Assembly (NCBI GenBank): GCA_021770615.1
Contig: JAETQR010000004.1
Span: forward strand, 62,001-126,000
DNA length: 64,000 nt
Source of the DNA: Lachnospiraceae bacterium
GTDB lineage: Bacteria; Bacillota_A; Clostridia; Lachnospirales; Lachnospiraceae
Direction of reading: 5' to 3'
Part shown: positions 51,714 through 60,225 of the stretch, one piece after another
Numbering within the stretch: position 1 is the stretch's first letter
Layout: each line of letters opens with the position of its first letter
Position numbers and translations under genes: made by a program
Notes under the pieces: generated by a model
What the model was told of the DNA's origin: nothing
Database searches by the model: none
Seen by the model: the letters and a program-made list of their open reading frames with translations, nothing else

Positions 51714-53039
51714 TTAAGGTTTATAAAGGTGGTTTCCGTCAGGCTGACGGGATATACTTCTCATCGTCAGATAAGAGAAAAGACAGGTCACCGTGAGGGG
51801 GATGAGATTTGTATAACAAAGGGAAAATTCAAACATAAGAAAGATTCCGGTAATGGGAGCACCAAGGATGGCAGCAAAAAAACCTGACATACCACCTAGT
51901 ATAAAAAATGTAGGAAAAAATGCCATGGACGGAAACAGCCAGCAAAGTACCGTGCCATATATTTTCCCGATACATGCTCCTGCCACAAGGAGTGGATACA
52001 CTGTCCCACCGGGCAGTCCGGAGCCGGACGAAATCATGGAAAACAAATATTTTCCCAGAAGAAGAAAGAGCAACGTGGAAAAAACCGTCTGATTGTCCAT
52101 CACACGGGACAGCATAAGAGAGCCGCCTCCGGTAATGTCCGGGAAAAAATAACCGATCAGTCCCGCAAAGAGAAAGAGAAGGATCCACATAACCTGACGC
52201 GAAGCTTTTTTATTCTGTGCCATATGCCGGGTAAAAAAACAGAGAGATTCCGAATAAAATTTTCCAAGGATACCAAGCAAAATGCCAAGTATAGCAAAGG
52301 CAGGATAATATTCCCATCTCGTAACGGGAATAGAAATATCGACAACAGGAGCCAGTCCAAATACGGAGACACTCACAAAATAGGCAGTCAGTGATGCGAT
52401 GGCAATCGTTATGACTGATATATCCAATTTTGTATGCAGTTTTTCACGGACAAATAACATGCCGGAAACCGGGGCATTAAACAAGGCAGATAATCCCGCA
52501 CCGGCGCCGGAACAACAAAGCTCTTCCCTGGACAGGAGAAAATTCCGATCAGGAAAGAGTCTGGCAGATGCACGCTGGATCCCTTTTCCGGACATGCAGC
52601 CAAGTTCAATGGAAGGTCCGGTTTTCCCAAGTGAAAAACCGGCAAGAATACAGAGGGGAGCTGTCGTTATCTTTGCCAGAAGAACCGACCACCACCTGGA
52701 ATCAGAGAGTCCCTGGATCTCATCGGTCGCATGCGGGATACCGCCCCCTGCCGCATCTGGTTCTACTTTCAGGATCCGATAGACCAGCCATGCCAGAAAA
52801 ACAAGGATAATACCCCATGCCGCCAGTACAAAAAGATTGTCACCATGGATGACCGGAAAGATATATTCGTTCAGTATCTTGTCACAGAGACTGATCAGAT
52901 AACGATATATACATATTACAATACCTGAAAAAATTCCCAGGCTAATGCCAAACAAGATCCTGTTTAAAATCCATTTCTTCTTTCTCATCTGTAGTCTCAC
53001 ACTCTTTTCATCATGTTGTCCGTACTTAAATGGCTTCAT
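51714..53039 (-). CDS. ClC family chloride channel/antiporter, atypical gate
   Basis: 441-residue polytopic protein with ClC landmarks: AAGGGIPHATDEIQG, LGKTGPSIELGC, GAGAGLSALFNAPVSG and SGLPGGTVYPLLVAGACIG. At the position of the gating glutamate (GxEGP in ClC-ec1) it has T140. Loss of this Glu in other ClC proteins uncouples proton transport, so this could be a channel-like member; that is inference. Its ATG overlaps the EAL gene's stop (ATGA), suggesting co-translation. Confidence 0.88.
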   Translation of the reverse strand: MKPFKYGQHDEKSVRLQMRKKKWILNRILFGISLGIFSGIVICIYRYLISLCDKILNEYIFPVIHGDNLFVLAAWGIILVFLAWLVYRILKVEPDAAGGGIPHATDEIQGLSDSRWWSVLLAKITTAPLCILAGFSLGKTGPSIELGCMSGKGIQRASARLFPDRNFLLSREELCCSGAGAGLSALFNAPVSGMLFVREKLHTKLDISVITIAIASLTAYFVSVSVFGLAPVVDISIPVTRWEYYPAFAILGILLGILGKFYSESLCFFTRHMAQNKKASRQVMWILLFLFAGLIGYFFPDITGGGSLMLSRVMDNQTVFSTLLFLLLGKYLFSMISSGSGLPGGTVYPLLVAGACIGKIYGTVLCWLFPSMAFFPTFFILGGMSGFFAAILGAPITGIFLMFEFSLCYTNLIPLTVTCLFSYLTMRSISRQPDGNHLYKP

Positions 53040-54703
53040 ATGTTTTCGTTATTTTTCTCATACAATAACCGGTTAAAGTCCTCTAGTTTCATCGGTCTGG
53101 CATAATAAAAGCCCTGCGCGGTATCACATCCACAGCTTTGCAGAAAAGTCGCCTGCTCTTTTGTCTCCACACCCTCTGCTACCATATCAAGCCCGATATC
53201 CTTACTCATCTGGATCGTGTGCGCGACGATCTGCTGTCCTCTCTCCGAGCCGATAAAATCCCTCAAAAATCCCTGATCCATCTTGATCACATCAAACTTC
53301 GTATCCTTTAACATATTTAAGGAAGAATAGCCCGAACCAAAATCATCCATCAAGAGCTTAAAGCCGCTCTCTTTTAAAAGGGAAATCCCATCGTTGATCT
53401 GTTCTTCCTCGATCGTTTCCGTGATCTCGATCTCAAGATATTCTTTCGGGATACCATATGTTTCGACCAGCTCATTTAGTACGGAGACAAAGTCTGAATC
53501 CCCCAGATGGCGTCGGGAGACATTTACTGAAATCGGAACCGGTTCGATTCCCTGATCGATCCACTTCCGGATCGTCCGGCACGCTTCCTCCCATATATAC
53601 CGGTCCATTTTGATCACAAATCCATTCTGTTCAAATAATGGGATAAAATCCATCGGTGAGATCATTCCTCTCTCCGGATGCATCCAGCGGACTAACGCCT
53701 CAGCCCCCACCATCTCATTTTTAGAAATACTGTACTTTGGCTGCAGGAACATAACAAATTCATGATTCGACAGGGCTTTTTTCATATTGTCTTCCAAAAA
53801 CTTCTTCGTGTGAAAACCCTCGATCATTTTTTCTTCAAAAAAAGCGACGTGACGCAAGGCATCTCCCTTGATGCCCTGCCTCGCCATCGCCGCACAATCT
53901 CCATATTTCCTGAGTCCCTCTTTGATATCCGTTATAAAAGAAACCCCATACACAACTGTATAATTCAGCCCCTTGAATCCGAGAAGATTCTGATCGAGTG
54001 TCTCGATCAACTGATTAATATCTTCGATCGTTCCATAAGGAGTAATGATCATAAAAACATCTGCAGAAAGACGGGAATACAGACGGTTTTTTCCACATAT
54101 GATCTTTATGGTGTCCGTAAAATAATTAAGAAGCTCATCCCCGGTATGCTCTCCATGCATTTCATTGATCAGCTTGAATTTTGCAATATCAAGCTGGATC
54201 ACCGCATATGCCTGATCCGGATGCTTTAAGACCAGATCCCTTCCCTGTGCATTAAAGATAGCCGGATTCCGGTCAGTCGTAATCTGCTGTCCGAGCCGGA
54301 TGCGGTAAATATCTGCCTGGTCAAGCTCATAGACCATAACGAGCATTTCCTTTACAACATGATCTTTTGTTTTCTCGATCCAGCATTCCACATTGTAATA
54401 ATCAATTCCTCCATGCGGATTTTTCATGCGGCAGGCAGTATGGCACCTCTCCTCTTCCAAAGAACTGCCCTGTTCCGCCCCGGAAAGCTCAGACTCGATT
54501 TTTTTTACAAATGACTCATAAAGCGGCTGATCCTCTTCCAATACTAATTTTTGAAGTTCCCACAAATCAATGTGATCTGTATCTAACCCCTCTAACAGAT
54601 CGCAATGAGGTGTGACAAGCTTCCATTCATTTTCTCCCCATATAAGAACAAGAAGTCCTTTCTGGGATAGGAAAAAATCCATACATTTTTTTACGTGCTC
54701 CAT
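53036..54703 (-). CDS. EAL-domain c-di-GMP phosphodiesterase with degenerate GGDEF domain
   Basis: 555 residues: an N-terminal sensor-like region (about 1-145), a GGDEF-fold domain whose signature reads RLSADVF near residue 211 and so should not make c-di-GMP, and an EAL domain with AEALVRW (near 334), ITETIEEEQ, LLMDDFGSGYSS and AEGVETKEQ, all needed for hydrolysis. No membrane segment, so cytoplasmic. I chose the ATG of MEHVKK with GGAGG upstream. Overlaps the ClC gene. Confidence 0.9.
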   Translation of the reverse strand: MEHVKKCMDFFLSQKGLLVLIWGENEWKLVTPHCDLLEGLDTDHIDLWELQKLVLEEDQPLYESFVKKIESELSGAEQGSSLEEERCHTACRMKNPHGGIDYYNVECWIEKTKDHVVKEMLVMVYELDQADIYRIRLGQQITTDRNPAIFNAQGRDLVLKHPDQAYAVIQLDIAKFKLINEMHGEHTGDELLNYFTDTIKIICGKNRLYSRLSADVFMIITPYGTIEDINQLIETLDQNLLGFKGLNYTVVYGVSFITDIKEGLRKYGDCAAMARQGIKGDALRHVAFFEEKMIEGFHTKKFLEDNMKKALSNHEFVMFLQPKYSISKNEMVGAEALVRWMHPERGMISPMDFIPLFEQNGFVIKMDRYIWEEACRTIRKWIDQGIEPVPISVNVSRRHLGDSDFVSVLNELVETYGIPKEYLEIEITETIEEEQINDGISLLKESGFKLLMDDFGSGYSSLNMLKDTKFDVIKMDQGFLRDFIGSERGQQIVAHTIQMSKDIGLDMVAEGVETKEQATFLQSCGCDTAQGFYYARPMKLEDFNRLLYEKNNENI

Positions 54704-54738
54704 ATGTACCTCCTCTCCAAAACCCATTTCCTGAGACC

Positions 54739-54782
54739 GACCTACTCTCTAAACCTGACTGACCTACTCTGTAAACCTGACT
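54739..54782 (-). repeat. 22-bp tandem duplication across the hisD stop codon
   Basis: GACCTACTCTGTAAACCTGACT and a copy with one mismatch stand head-to-tail. One copy encodes the last residues of hisD and its stop; the other lies just downstream. Confidence 0.9.
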
Positions 54783-56056
54783 GCGATCGAATTTGCATGA
54801 GCGGTCAGATGTTCTGCCTCTGCAAACTGGATGATATCCTTATGGATTTCTTCAAGTGCCTCCTTAGAATAAGAGATCAGGCTCGATTTTTTAATAAAAT
54901 CATCCACATTCAGCGGTGAAAAAAACTTAGCTGTTCCATTTGTCGGCAACACATGATTCGGTCCCGCAAAATAATCGCCGAGCGGTTCACTGCTGTATTC
55001 CCCAAGAAAGATCGCTCCGGCATTTTTGATCCGTGTCATCGTGTCAAATGGATTTTTCGTCAAAATTTCAAGATGTTCCGAGGCGATTTCATTTGTCACC
55101 TGTATCGCATCTTCCATCGAATCCGCCACAAGGAGATACCCATAATTCTCCAGTGACTTTTCAATGATCTCCCGACGGCTGAGTGTCTGCAAAAATCCTT
55201 CAATCTCCGTTTCTACCTGTTGTGCAAGCTCTGCACTCGTCGTCACGAGAATGGCAGAAGCAAGTTCATCGTGCTCTGCCTGGGACAAAAGATCGGCCGC
55301 CACATATTTCGGGTTTGCCGTCTCATCCGCAAGTACGAGGATCTCACTGGGGCCGGCGATCGAATCAATGCTCACATGCCCATAAACGGTCTTTTTGGCA
55401 AGTGCCACAAAAATGTTTCCCGGGCCACAGATCTTTGCCACTTTCCGGATGGATTCCGTGCCATAAGCAAGTGCCCCGATGGCCTGTGCCCCGCCGGCCT
55501 TATAGATTTCAGTGGCCCCTGCGAGGTTTGCTGCTACCAATGTCGCAGGTGTCACAGTTCCATCTGCCCCGGGCGGTGTCGTCATGACGATCCGCTCCAC
55601 ACCGGCCACTTTTGCCGGAATGATATTCATCAGGACGCTGGACGGATATGCAGCCTTTCCCCCGGGGACATATACACCGACACTTTCAAGCGGTGTGATC
55701 CGCTGTCCAAGGATCACGCCATCCTCTCTCGTCTCGATCCATGTGTTCCGAAGCTGTTTTTTATGAAAATCACGGATATTTTCGATGGACTTTTTCATCA
55801 CCTCGATTAGCGATCCATCCACAAGAGAATAAGCTTTTTTGATCTCTTCCTCTGTCACACGGATATTCTCTTTACGAATGTCTGCATGGTCAAATTTTTT
55901 CGTATAGGCAAACAGTGCCTCATCGCCTTTTTTCCTCACGTCATTTAAGATTTCATTTACCTTATCCTGATAGGAATCATACTGATTCGGACTTCTTTTC
56001 AACAGGTTCTCCAAAATATTCTCCATGGAGGCCTGGTCAATCTTCATTCGCCTCAT
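54764..56056 (-). CDS. hisD: histidinol dehydrogenase
   Basis: Last two steps of histidine synthesis, histidinol to histidine, Zn- and NAD-dependent. 430 residues: GVYVPGGKAAYPSSVLMNIIPAKVAGV, KICGPGNIFVALAKK, IAGPSEILVLAD, LLSQAEHDELASAILVT and ASEHLEI. The ATG of MRRMKIDQ has GGGAGAGG upstream. Third of a hisZ-hisG-hisD set; the remaining his genes are not in this window apart from a possible HisK-like phosphatase. Confidence 0.95.
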   Translation of the reverse strand: MRRMKIDQASMENILENLLKRSPNQYDSYQDKVNEILNDVRKKGDEALFAYTKKFDHADIRKENIRVTEEEIKKAYSLVDGSLIEVMKKSIENIRDFHKKQLRNTWIETREDGVILGQRITPLESVGVYVPGGKAAYPSSVLMNIIPAKVAGVERIVMTTPPGADGTVTPATLVAANLAGATEIYKAGGAQAIGALAYGTESIRKVAKICGPGNIFVALAKKTVYGHVSIDSIAGPSEILVLADETANPKYVAADLLSQAEHDELASAILVTTSAELAQQVETEIEGFLQTLSRREIIEKSLENYGYLLVADSMEDAIQVTNEIASEHLEILTKNPFDTMTRIKNAGAIFLGEYSSEPLGDYFAGPNHVLPTNGTAKFFSPLNVDDFIKKSSLISYSKEALEEIHKDIIQFAEAEHLTAHANSIAVRFTE

Positions 56057-56120
56057 AAAAACCTCTCCCTTTCTGTGTTGCTGCTTTGTACCGGCATCCG
56101 TATCCAACGGCTCCGTTATA

Positions 56121-56762
56121 CTAGTTGCCCAGTGCCTGCTTTAAATCCCGGATGATCTTTGTGATCCGCTCCCTCTGCATTTTCATGCTGGCTTCGTTTA
56201 CGACGACCCGTGCTGAGAGCGGACAGATTTCTTCGAGGACTTCCAGTCCGTTTTCACGGAGTGTCGAACCGGTTTCCACGATATCTACGATAACCTCCGA
56301 AAGCCCTACGATCGGTGCGAGTTCTACAGAACCGTTTAACTTTATGATCTCTACGGTCTGATTCTTTTTATTGTAAAAATAATCTTTTGCGATCTTCGGA
56401 TATTTGGAAGCAACCCGGATGATCTCATTGTTTTTCAGAAGTTCTTTTGCAGAAGCGGGCCCCGCTACACACATACGGCATTTGCCAAGTCCCAGATCGA
56501 GAACTTCAAGGAGTTTTCTTCCCTCCTCCAAGATCGTATCACTTCCCACAACGCCGATATCCGCGGCTCCATATTCTACATATGTAGGAACATCTGAAGT
56601 TTTTGAAAGGAAAAATTTCAATCCCAGTTTTTCGTTTACAAAAATAAGTTTCCTTGTATCTTTATCCTTCATCTCCTCGCATGTGATACCAGTCTGTTCA
56701 AGAAGCTCCAGCGTCTGTCTGGCAAGTCTTCCTTTGGCCAATGCAATGGTTATATATTTCAT
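56121..56762 (-). CDS. hisG: ATP phosphoribosyltransferase, short form
   Basis: First step of histidine synthesis, joining ATP and PRPP. 213 residues, the short form that lacks the regulatory ACT-like domain and needs HisZ, which is encoded just upstream. Motifs: [39 protein letters not shown] and the PRPP loop [14 protein letters not shown]. Start at MKYIT with GGAGG 5 nt upstream. Confidence 0.95.
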   Translation of the reverse strand: MKYITIALAKGRLARQTLELLEQTGITCEEMKDKDTRKLIFVNEKLGLKFFLSKTSDVPTYVEYGAADIGVVGSDTILEEGRKLLEVLDLGLGKCRMCVAGPASAKELLKNNEIIRVASKYPKIAKDYFYNKKNQTVEIIKLNGSVELAPIVGLSEVIVDIVETGSTLRENGLEVLEEICPLSARVVVNEASMKMQRERITKIIRDLKQALGN

Positions 56763-56794
56763 TTTATCCTCCATTTATTTCTGGCAGCATCTGA

Positions 56795-58012
56795 TTATCG
56801 TTCAGTTGTTGTGAGTTTTCCATCTTCTATGTACACAACAGTTGAAACCTCATGTTCTGCCGCATATTTTTTATACACATCCAGTGAAGTGTCCGCATCT
56901 TTACGCATAAGAAGTACCTTTCGTCCTTCATCACGGTAGCGGTTTCCCGTATGGATCGCTGTCTCTCTGTCCGCCGAGCGGTACAGGACAAGTACTCCGT
57001 TTTGTTCGGTCGGTATCGACACGTTCTGTCTCTGAAGAGCATTCATAAGCTGATCTAAAACGATAGCAAGCCCTACCGCGGGAGCCTTCTTCCCAAACTG
57101 TTCGATCAGGCTGTCATACCGTCCTCCGGTCACGATCGCCTCACCGGTTCCATATGTATAGGCCTTAAAAATAATCCCGGTATAATATTCATAATGGCTG
57201 AGCATGCTCAGATCGAACGTGACACTTTCCTCCAGGCCGTAAATCGCAAGGATCTCATAAACCCGCTCCAGCCGTTCCAGTGCCTCCAGTGCGTCAGCGT
57301 GATGTACATTTTCCTTTGCATACGCAAGCGTCTCAATCCCGCCAAACAGATCCGGGAGACGGACAAGAAGTTCTTTTAACTCAGTGGAAAGGGAACTGTT
57401 TTTCATCATTTCCTCCACGCCAAATATATTTTTATTGGCAAGTAGTTTTTTATACTCTGAAATCTCCTCCGGATCAAATCCGGTCTCTTCCATCAGTCCT
57501 TTTATAAATCCTGCATGTCCGACGTCGATCTTAAATTCCTTCAGCCCGGATTTTGCCAGACATTCTACGGTGAGAGCGATCATCTCTGCATCCGCATCCG
57601 AACTGGAATCATTCATAAGTTCCGCTCCGATCTGGGAAATTTCTGAAAGCTTTCCCTGATAACCTCTGCGGTGGATAAATGTGCTGCCGGAATAAGACAG
57701 GCGGATCGGCATATCCTCTCTCGAATAATATTTAGCGACACACCGTGCGATCGATGGCGTGATATCCGGTCTCAGAACGAGCGTATTGTTATACTGGTCA
57801 AAAAACTTAAACATTTCCTTTGACTCTACGGTACCGCGCTCCCTGTTAAAAATATCAAAAAACTCATACGTCGGCGTCTGGATGTCCTGAAACCCATACA
57901 ACTTCATGATCTTATGGATATCGGCCTCAATTTTTCCACGTTTTTCACATTCCAGGCCATAGATATCTCTCACTCCCTCCGGAGTAAAGAGTAAATTCTG
58001 TTCATAATCCAT
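56795..58012 (-). CDS. hisZ: ATP phosphoribosyltransferase regulatory subunit HisZ
   Basis: HisRS-like paralogue that forms a complex with short HisG. 405 residues. It keeps class II motifs (LRPDITPSIARCVAKYY, ELMNDSSSDADAEMIALTVE, AIVTGGRYDSLIEQFG) but lacks a usual HisRS anticodon-binding end. Its place directly ahead of hisG decides between HisZ and HisS. Confidence 0.93.
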   Translation of the reverse strand: MDYEQNLLFTPEGVRDIYGLECEKRGKIEADIHKIMKLYGFQDIQTPTYEFFDIFNRERGTVESKEMFKFFDQYNNTLVLRPDITPSIARCVAKYYSREDMPIRLSYSGSTFIHRRGYQGKLSEISQIGAELMNDSSSDADAEMIALTVECLAKSGLKEFKIDVGHAGFIKGLMEETGFDPEEISEYKKLLANKNIFGVEEMMKNSSLSTELKELLVRLPDLFGGIETLAYAKENVHHADALEALERLERVYEILAIYGLEESVTFDLSMLSHYEYYTGIIFKAYTYGTGEAIVTGGRYDSLIEQFGKKAPAVGLAIVLDQLMNALQRQNVSIPTEQNGVLVLYRSADRETAIHTGNRYRDEGRKVLLMRKDADTSLDVYKKYAAEHEVSTVVYIEDGKLTTTER

Positions 58013-58038
58013 TTTATAAAATCCTTCCGTTCATAATA

Positions 58039-59259
58039 TTAGTGATAAATTGATTTTGGCTGCTGGCTCTTTGCTTCATATCCGGCATCTTTGAGTGCCT
58101 GTATGATCTCATTTTTGTGTTCATGGCCAAATGCTTCCATCGTGATCGTAAGCTCAACAGCCGCATTCCGGTTAATGCTCACAAACTGGTTATGCTCCAG
58201 ACGGATGACATTTCCCTGTGCCTTTGCGATGACATCTGCCACATGCAGAAGTTCACCCGGCCGGTCTGGCAATTCTACCGATACCGTAAAGACACGTCCC
58301 CTCTGGATAAGCCCGTGCTGTACAACAGAAGAAATTGTGATCACGTCCATATTTCCGCCGCTTAAGATCGACACGACCTTTTTCCCTTTGATGTCGAGAT
58401 GCTGAAGCGCCGCTACGGTAAGCAGGCCGGAGTTTTCCACGACCATCTTATGGTTTTCCATCATATCAAGGAAATTAACGATCAGATCGTGGTCGTCAAC
58501 CGTGATGATATCATCAATGTTTTTCTGGATATACGGGAAAATATTGCTCCCCGGGGTTTTCACTGCTGTACCATCTGCGATCGTGTTTACAGACGGCAGG
58601 GACACAACCTCTCCCTTTTTCAATGATTCCTGCATACAATTTGCACCGGCAGGCTCCACCCCGATCACTGTGATATTCGGATTTAAAAGCTTGGCAAGTG
58701 TCGATACGCCGCAGGCAAGTCCGCCTCCCCCGATTGGAACCAGTATGATATCCACCGTAGGCAGTTCTTTAAAAATTTCCATGGCGATCGAGCCCTGTCC
58801 GGTCGCAACCGTCTCATCGTCAAAGGGATGAACAAACGTATAGCCTTTTTCCTCTGCCAGTTTCAGGGCATGGCTGCAGGCGTCGTCGTATACATTACCA
58901 TGTAAGATCACCTCTGCACCGTAGCTTTTTGTCCGGTTTACTTTGATCAGCGGTGTTGTATCCGGCATGACGATGACCGCCTTAACGCCGAATAACTTAG
59001 CCGCATAGGCAACTCCCTGCGCATGGTTTCCGGCAGACGCTGTGATCAGTCCCTTCTCTCTCTCTTCCTCCGAAAGAGTACTGATCTTATAATAGGCGCC
59101 CCTTACCTTATAGGCGCCGGTATACTGCATGTTTTCCGGTTTCAGATATACTTTGGCGCCAGTCTGCGCACTGTAATACTCGCTATAAATAAGGTTGGTC
59201 GGAAGAATGACCTCCTTTACCCTGTCACTTGCCTCTTCAAATTTTTCCAATGTCATCAT
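58039..59259 (-). CDS. ilvA: threonine ammonia-lyase with C-terminal ACT domain
   Basis: PLP enzyme that turns threonine into 2-oxobutanoate and ammonia. 406 residues: PLP lysine K51 (TGAYKVRGAYYK), ASAGNHAQGVAYAAK, glycine loop PIGGGGLACG and a C-terminal ACT domain (VSVELPDRPGELLHVADVIAKAQG). The single ACT domain matches the TdcB/YgxB-like form rather than the long biosynthetic IlvA, so catabolic use is possible. Located between ftsY and hisZ. Confidence 0.9.
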   Translation of the reverse strand: MMTLEKFEEASDRVKEVILPTNLIYSEYYSAQTGAKVYLKPENMQYTGAYKVRGAYYKISTLSEEEREKGLITASAGNHAQGVAYAAKLFGVKAVIVMPDTTPLIKVNRTKSYGAEVILHGNVYDDACSHALKLAEEKGYTFVHPFDDETVATGQGSIAMEIFKELPTVDIILVPIGGGGLACGVSTLAKLLNPNITVIGVEPAGANCMQESLKKGEVVSLPSVNTIADGTAVKTPGSNIFPYIQKNIDDIITVDDHDLIVNFLDMMENHKMVVENSGLLTVAALQHLDIKGKKVVSILSGGNMDVITISSVVQHGLIQRGRVFTVSVELPDRPGELLHVADVIAKAQGNVIRLEHNQFVSINRNAAVELTITMEAFGHEHKNEIIQALKDAGYEAKSQQPKSIYH

Positions 59260-59283
59260 TTTTCACTGTCATCTGCCTTTCTA

Positions 59284-60225
59284 TCAGGATTCCTGGGATT
59301 CTGTCATATCAAAAAGTGCATCTACAAAAGCATCTGCATCAAATTTTTGAAGGTCGTCGATCTGTTCGCCGATTCCGATATATTTGACCGGAATCTTTAA
59401 TTCAGACTGGATCGCGATCGCGATACCGCCCTTCGCCGTACCATCTAATTTTGTGAGAACGACGCCGGTAATGTCCGCCACTTCACTAAACTGCTTTGCC
59501 TGGACAAGGGCATTCTGCCCGGTCGTTCCGTCGACGACGATCAATGTCTCCAGATGAGCGTCGGAATACTCATTCTCGATGATCTTATAAATCTTATGAA
59601 GTTCTGCCATCAGGTTCTTTTTGTTGTGGAGACGTCCCGCCGTATCACATAAGAGCACATCGGTCTTTCTCGCCTTTGCCGCCGCCACTGCATCATATAC
59701 GATCGCCGCCGGGTCAGCGCCCTCCTGTCCTGCGATGATATCCACGCCGGCCCGTGAAGACCACTCCCTTAACTGGTCGATCGCTCCGGCACGGAATGTG
59801 TCTGCCGCCGCCAGAAGAACTTTTTTTCCATCGTTTTTTAATTGGCCGGCCAATTTTCCTACACTTGTAGTCTTTCCGACGCCATTTACACCGATAAAAA
59901 GAACGACGGACTTTTTATGTTCAAAATCATAGGCGTCCTCATGTACCTTCATCTGCTCTTTGATCGTATCCATAAGGATCGTCCGGCACTGCGCCGCCTC
60001 TTTTATTTTTTCTTCTTTCACCCGGCTCTGCAGTTCTTCGATGATCCGCATGGAATTTTCCACACCGATATCCGCCATCACCAACTGCTCCTCCAGCTCC
60101 TCATAAAAATCATCATCGATTTCTGAAAACCCGGAAAAAATAGAATTGATCCCGGAAGAAAAACTGGTGCGGGTCTTACTCAGGCCGCTTTTTAATTTGC
60201 TAAAAAAACCTTTTTTTTCACTCAT
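59284..60225 (-). CDS. ftsY: signal recognition particle receptor FtsY
   Basis: SRP-type GTPase that docks ribosome-SRP complexes at the membrane. 313 residues with a short N-terminus, NG domain, G1 GVNGVGKTTSVGKLA, AADTFRAGAIDQLREW, G3 DTAGRLHNKKNLM, G4 TKLDGTAKGG and the closing GIGEQIDDLQKFDADAFVDALF. Overlaps the smc stop by 4 nt; smc-ftsY is a conserved pair in Firmicutes. Confidence 0.96.
   Translation of the reverse strand: MSEKKGFFSKLKSGLSKTRTSFSSGINSIFSGFSEIDDDFYEELEEQLVMADIGVENSMRIIEELQSRVKEEKIKEAAQCRTILMDTIKEQMKVHEDAYDFEHKKSVVLFIGVNGVGKTTSVGKLAGQLKNDGKKVLLAAADTFRAGAIDQLREWSSRAGVDIIAGQEGADPAAIVYDAVAAAKARKTDVLLCDTAGRLHNKKNLMAELHKIYKIIENEYSDAHLETLIVVDGTTGQNALVQAKQFSEVADITGVVLTKLDGTAKGGIAIAIQSELKIPVKYIGIGEQIDDLQKFDADAFVDALFDMTESQES

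Noticed and set aside
56795..58012. Histidyl-tRNA synthetase (hisS)
   Set aside because: The position directly ahead of a short-form hisG and the absence of a normal anticodon-binding end favour HisZ.
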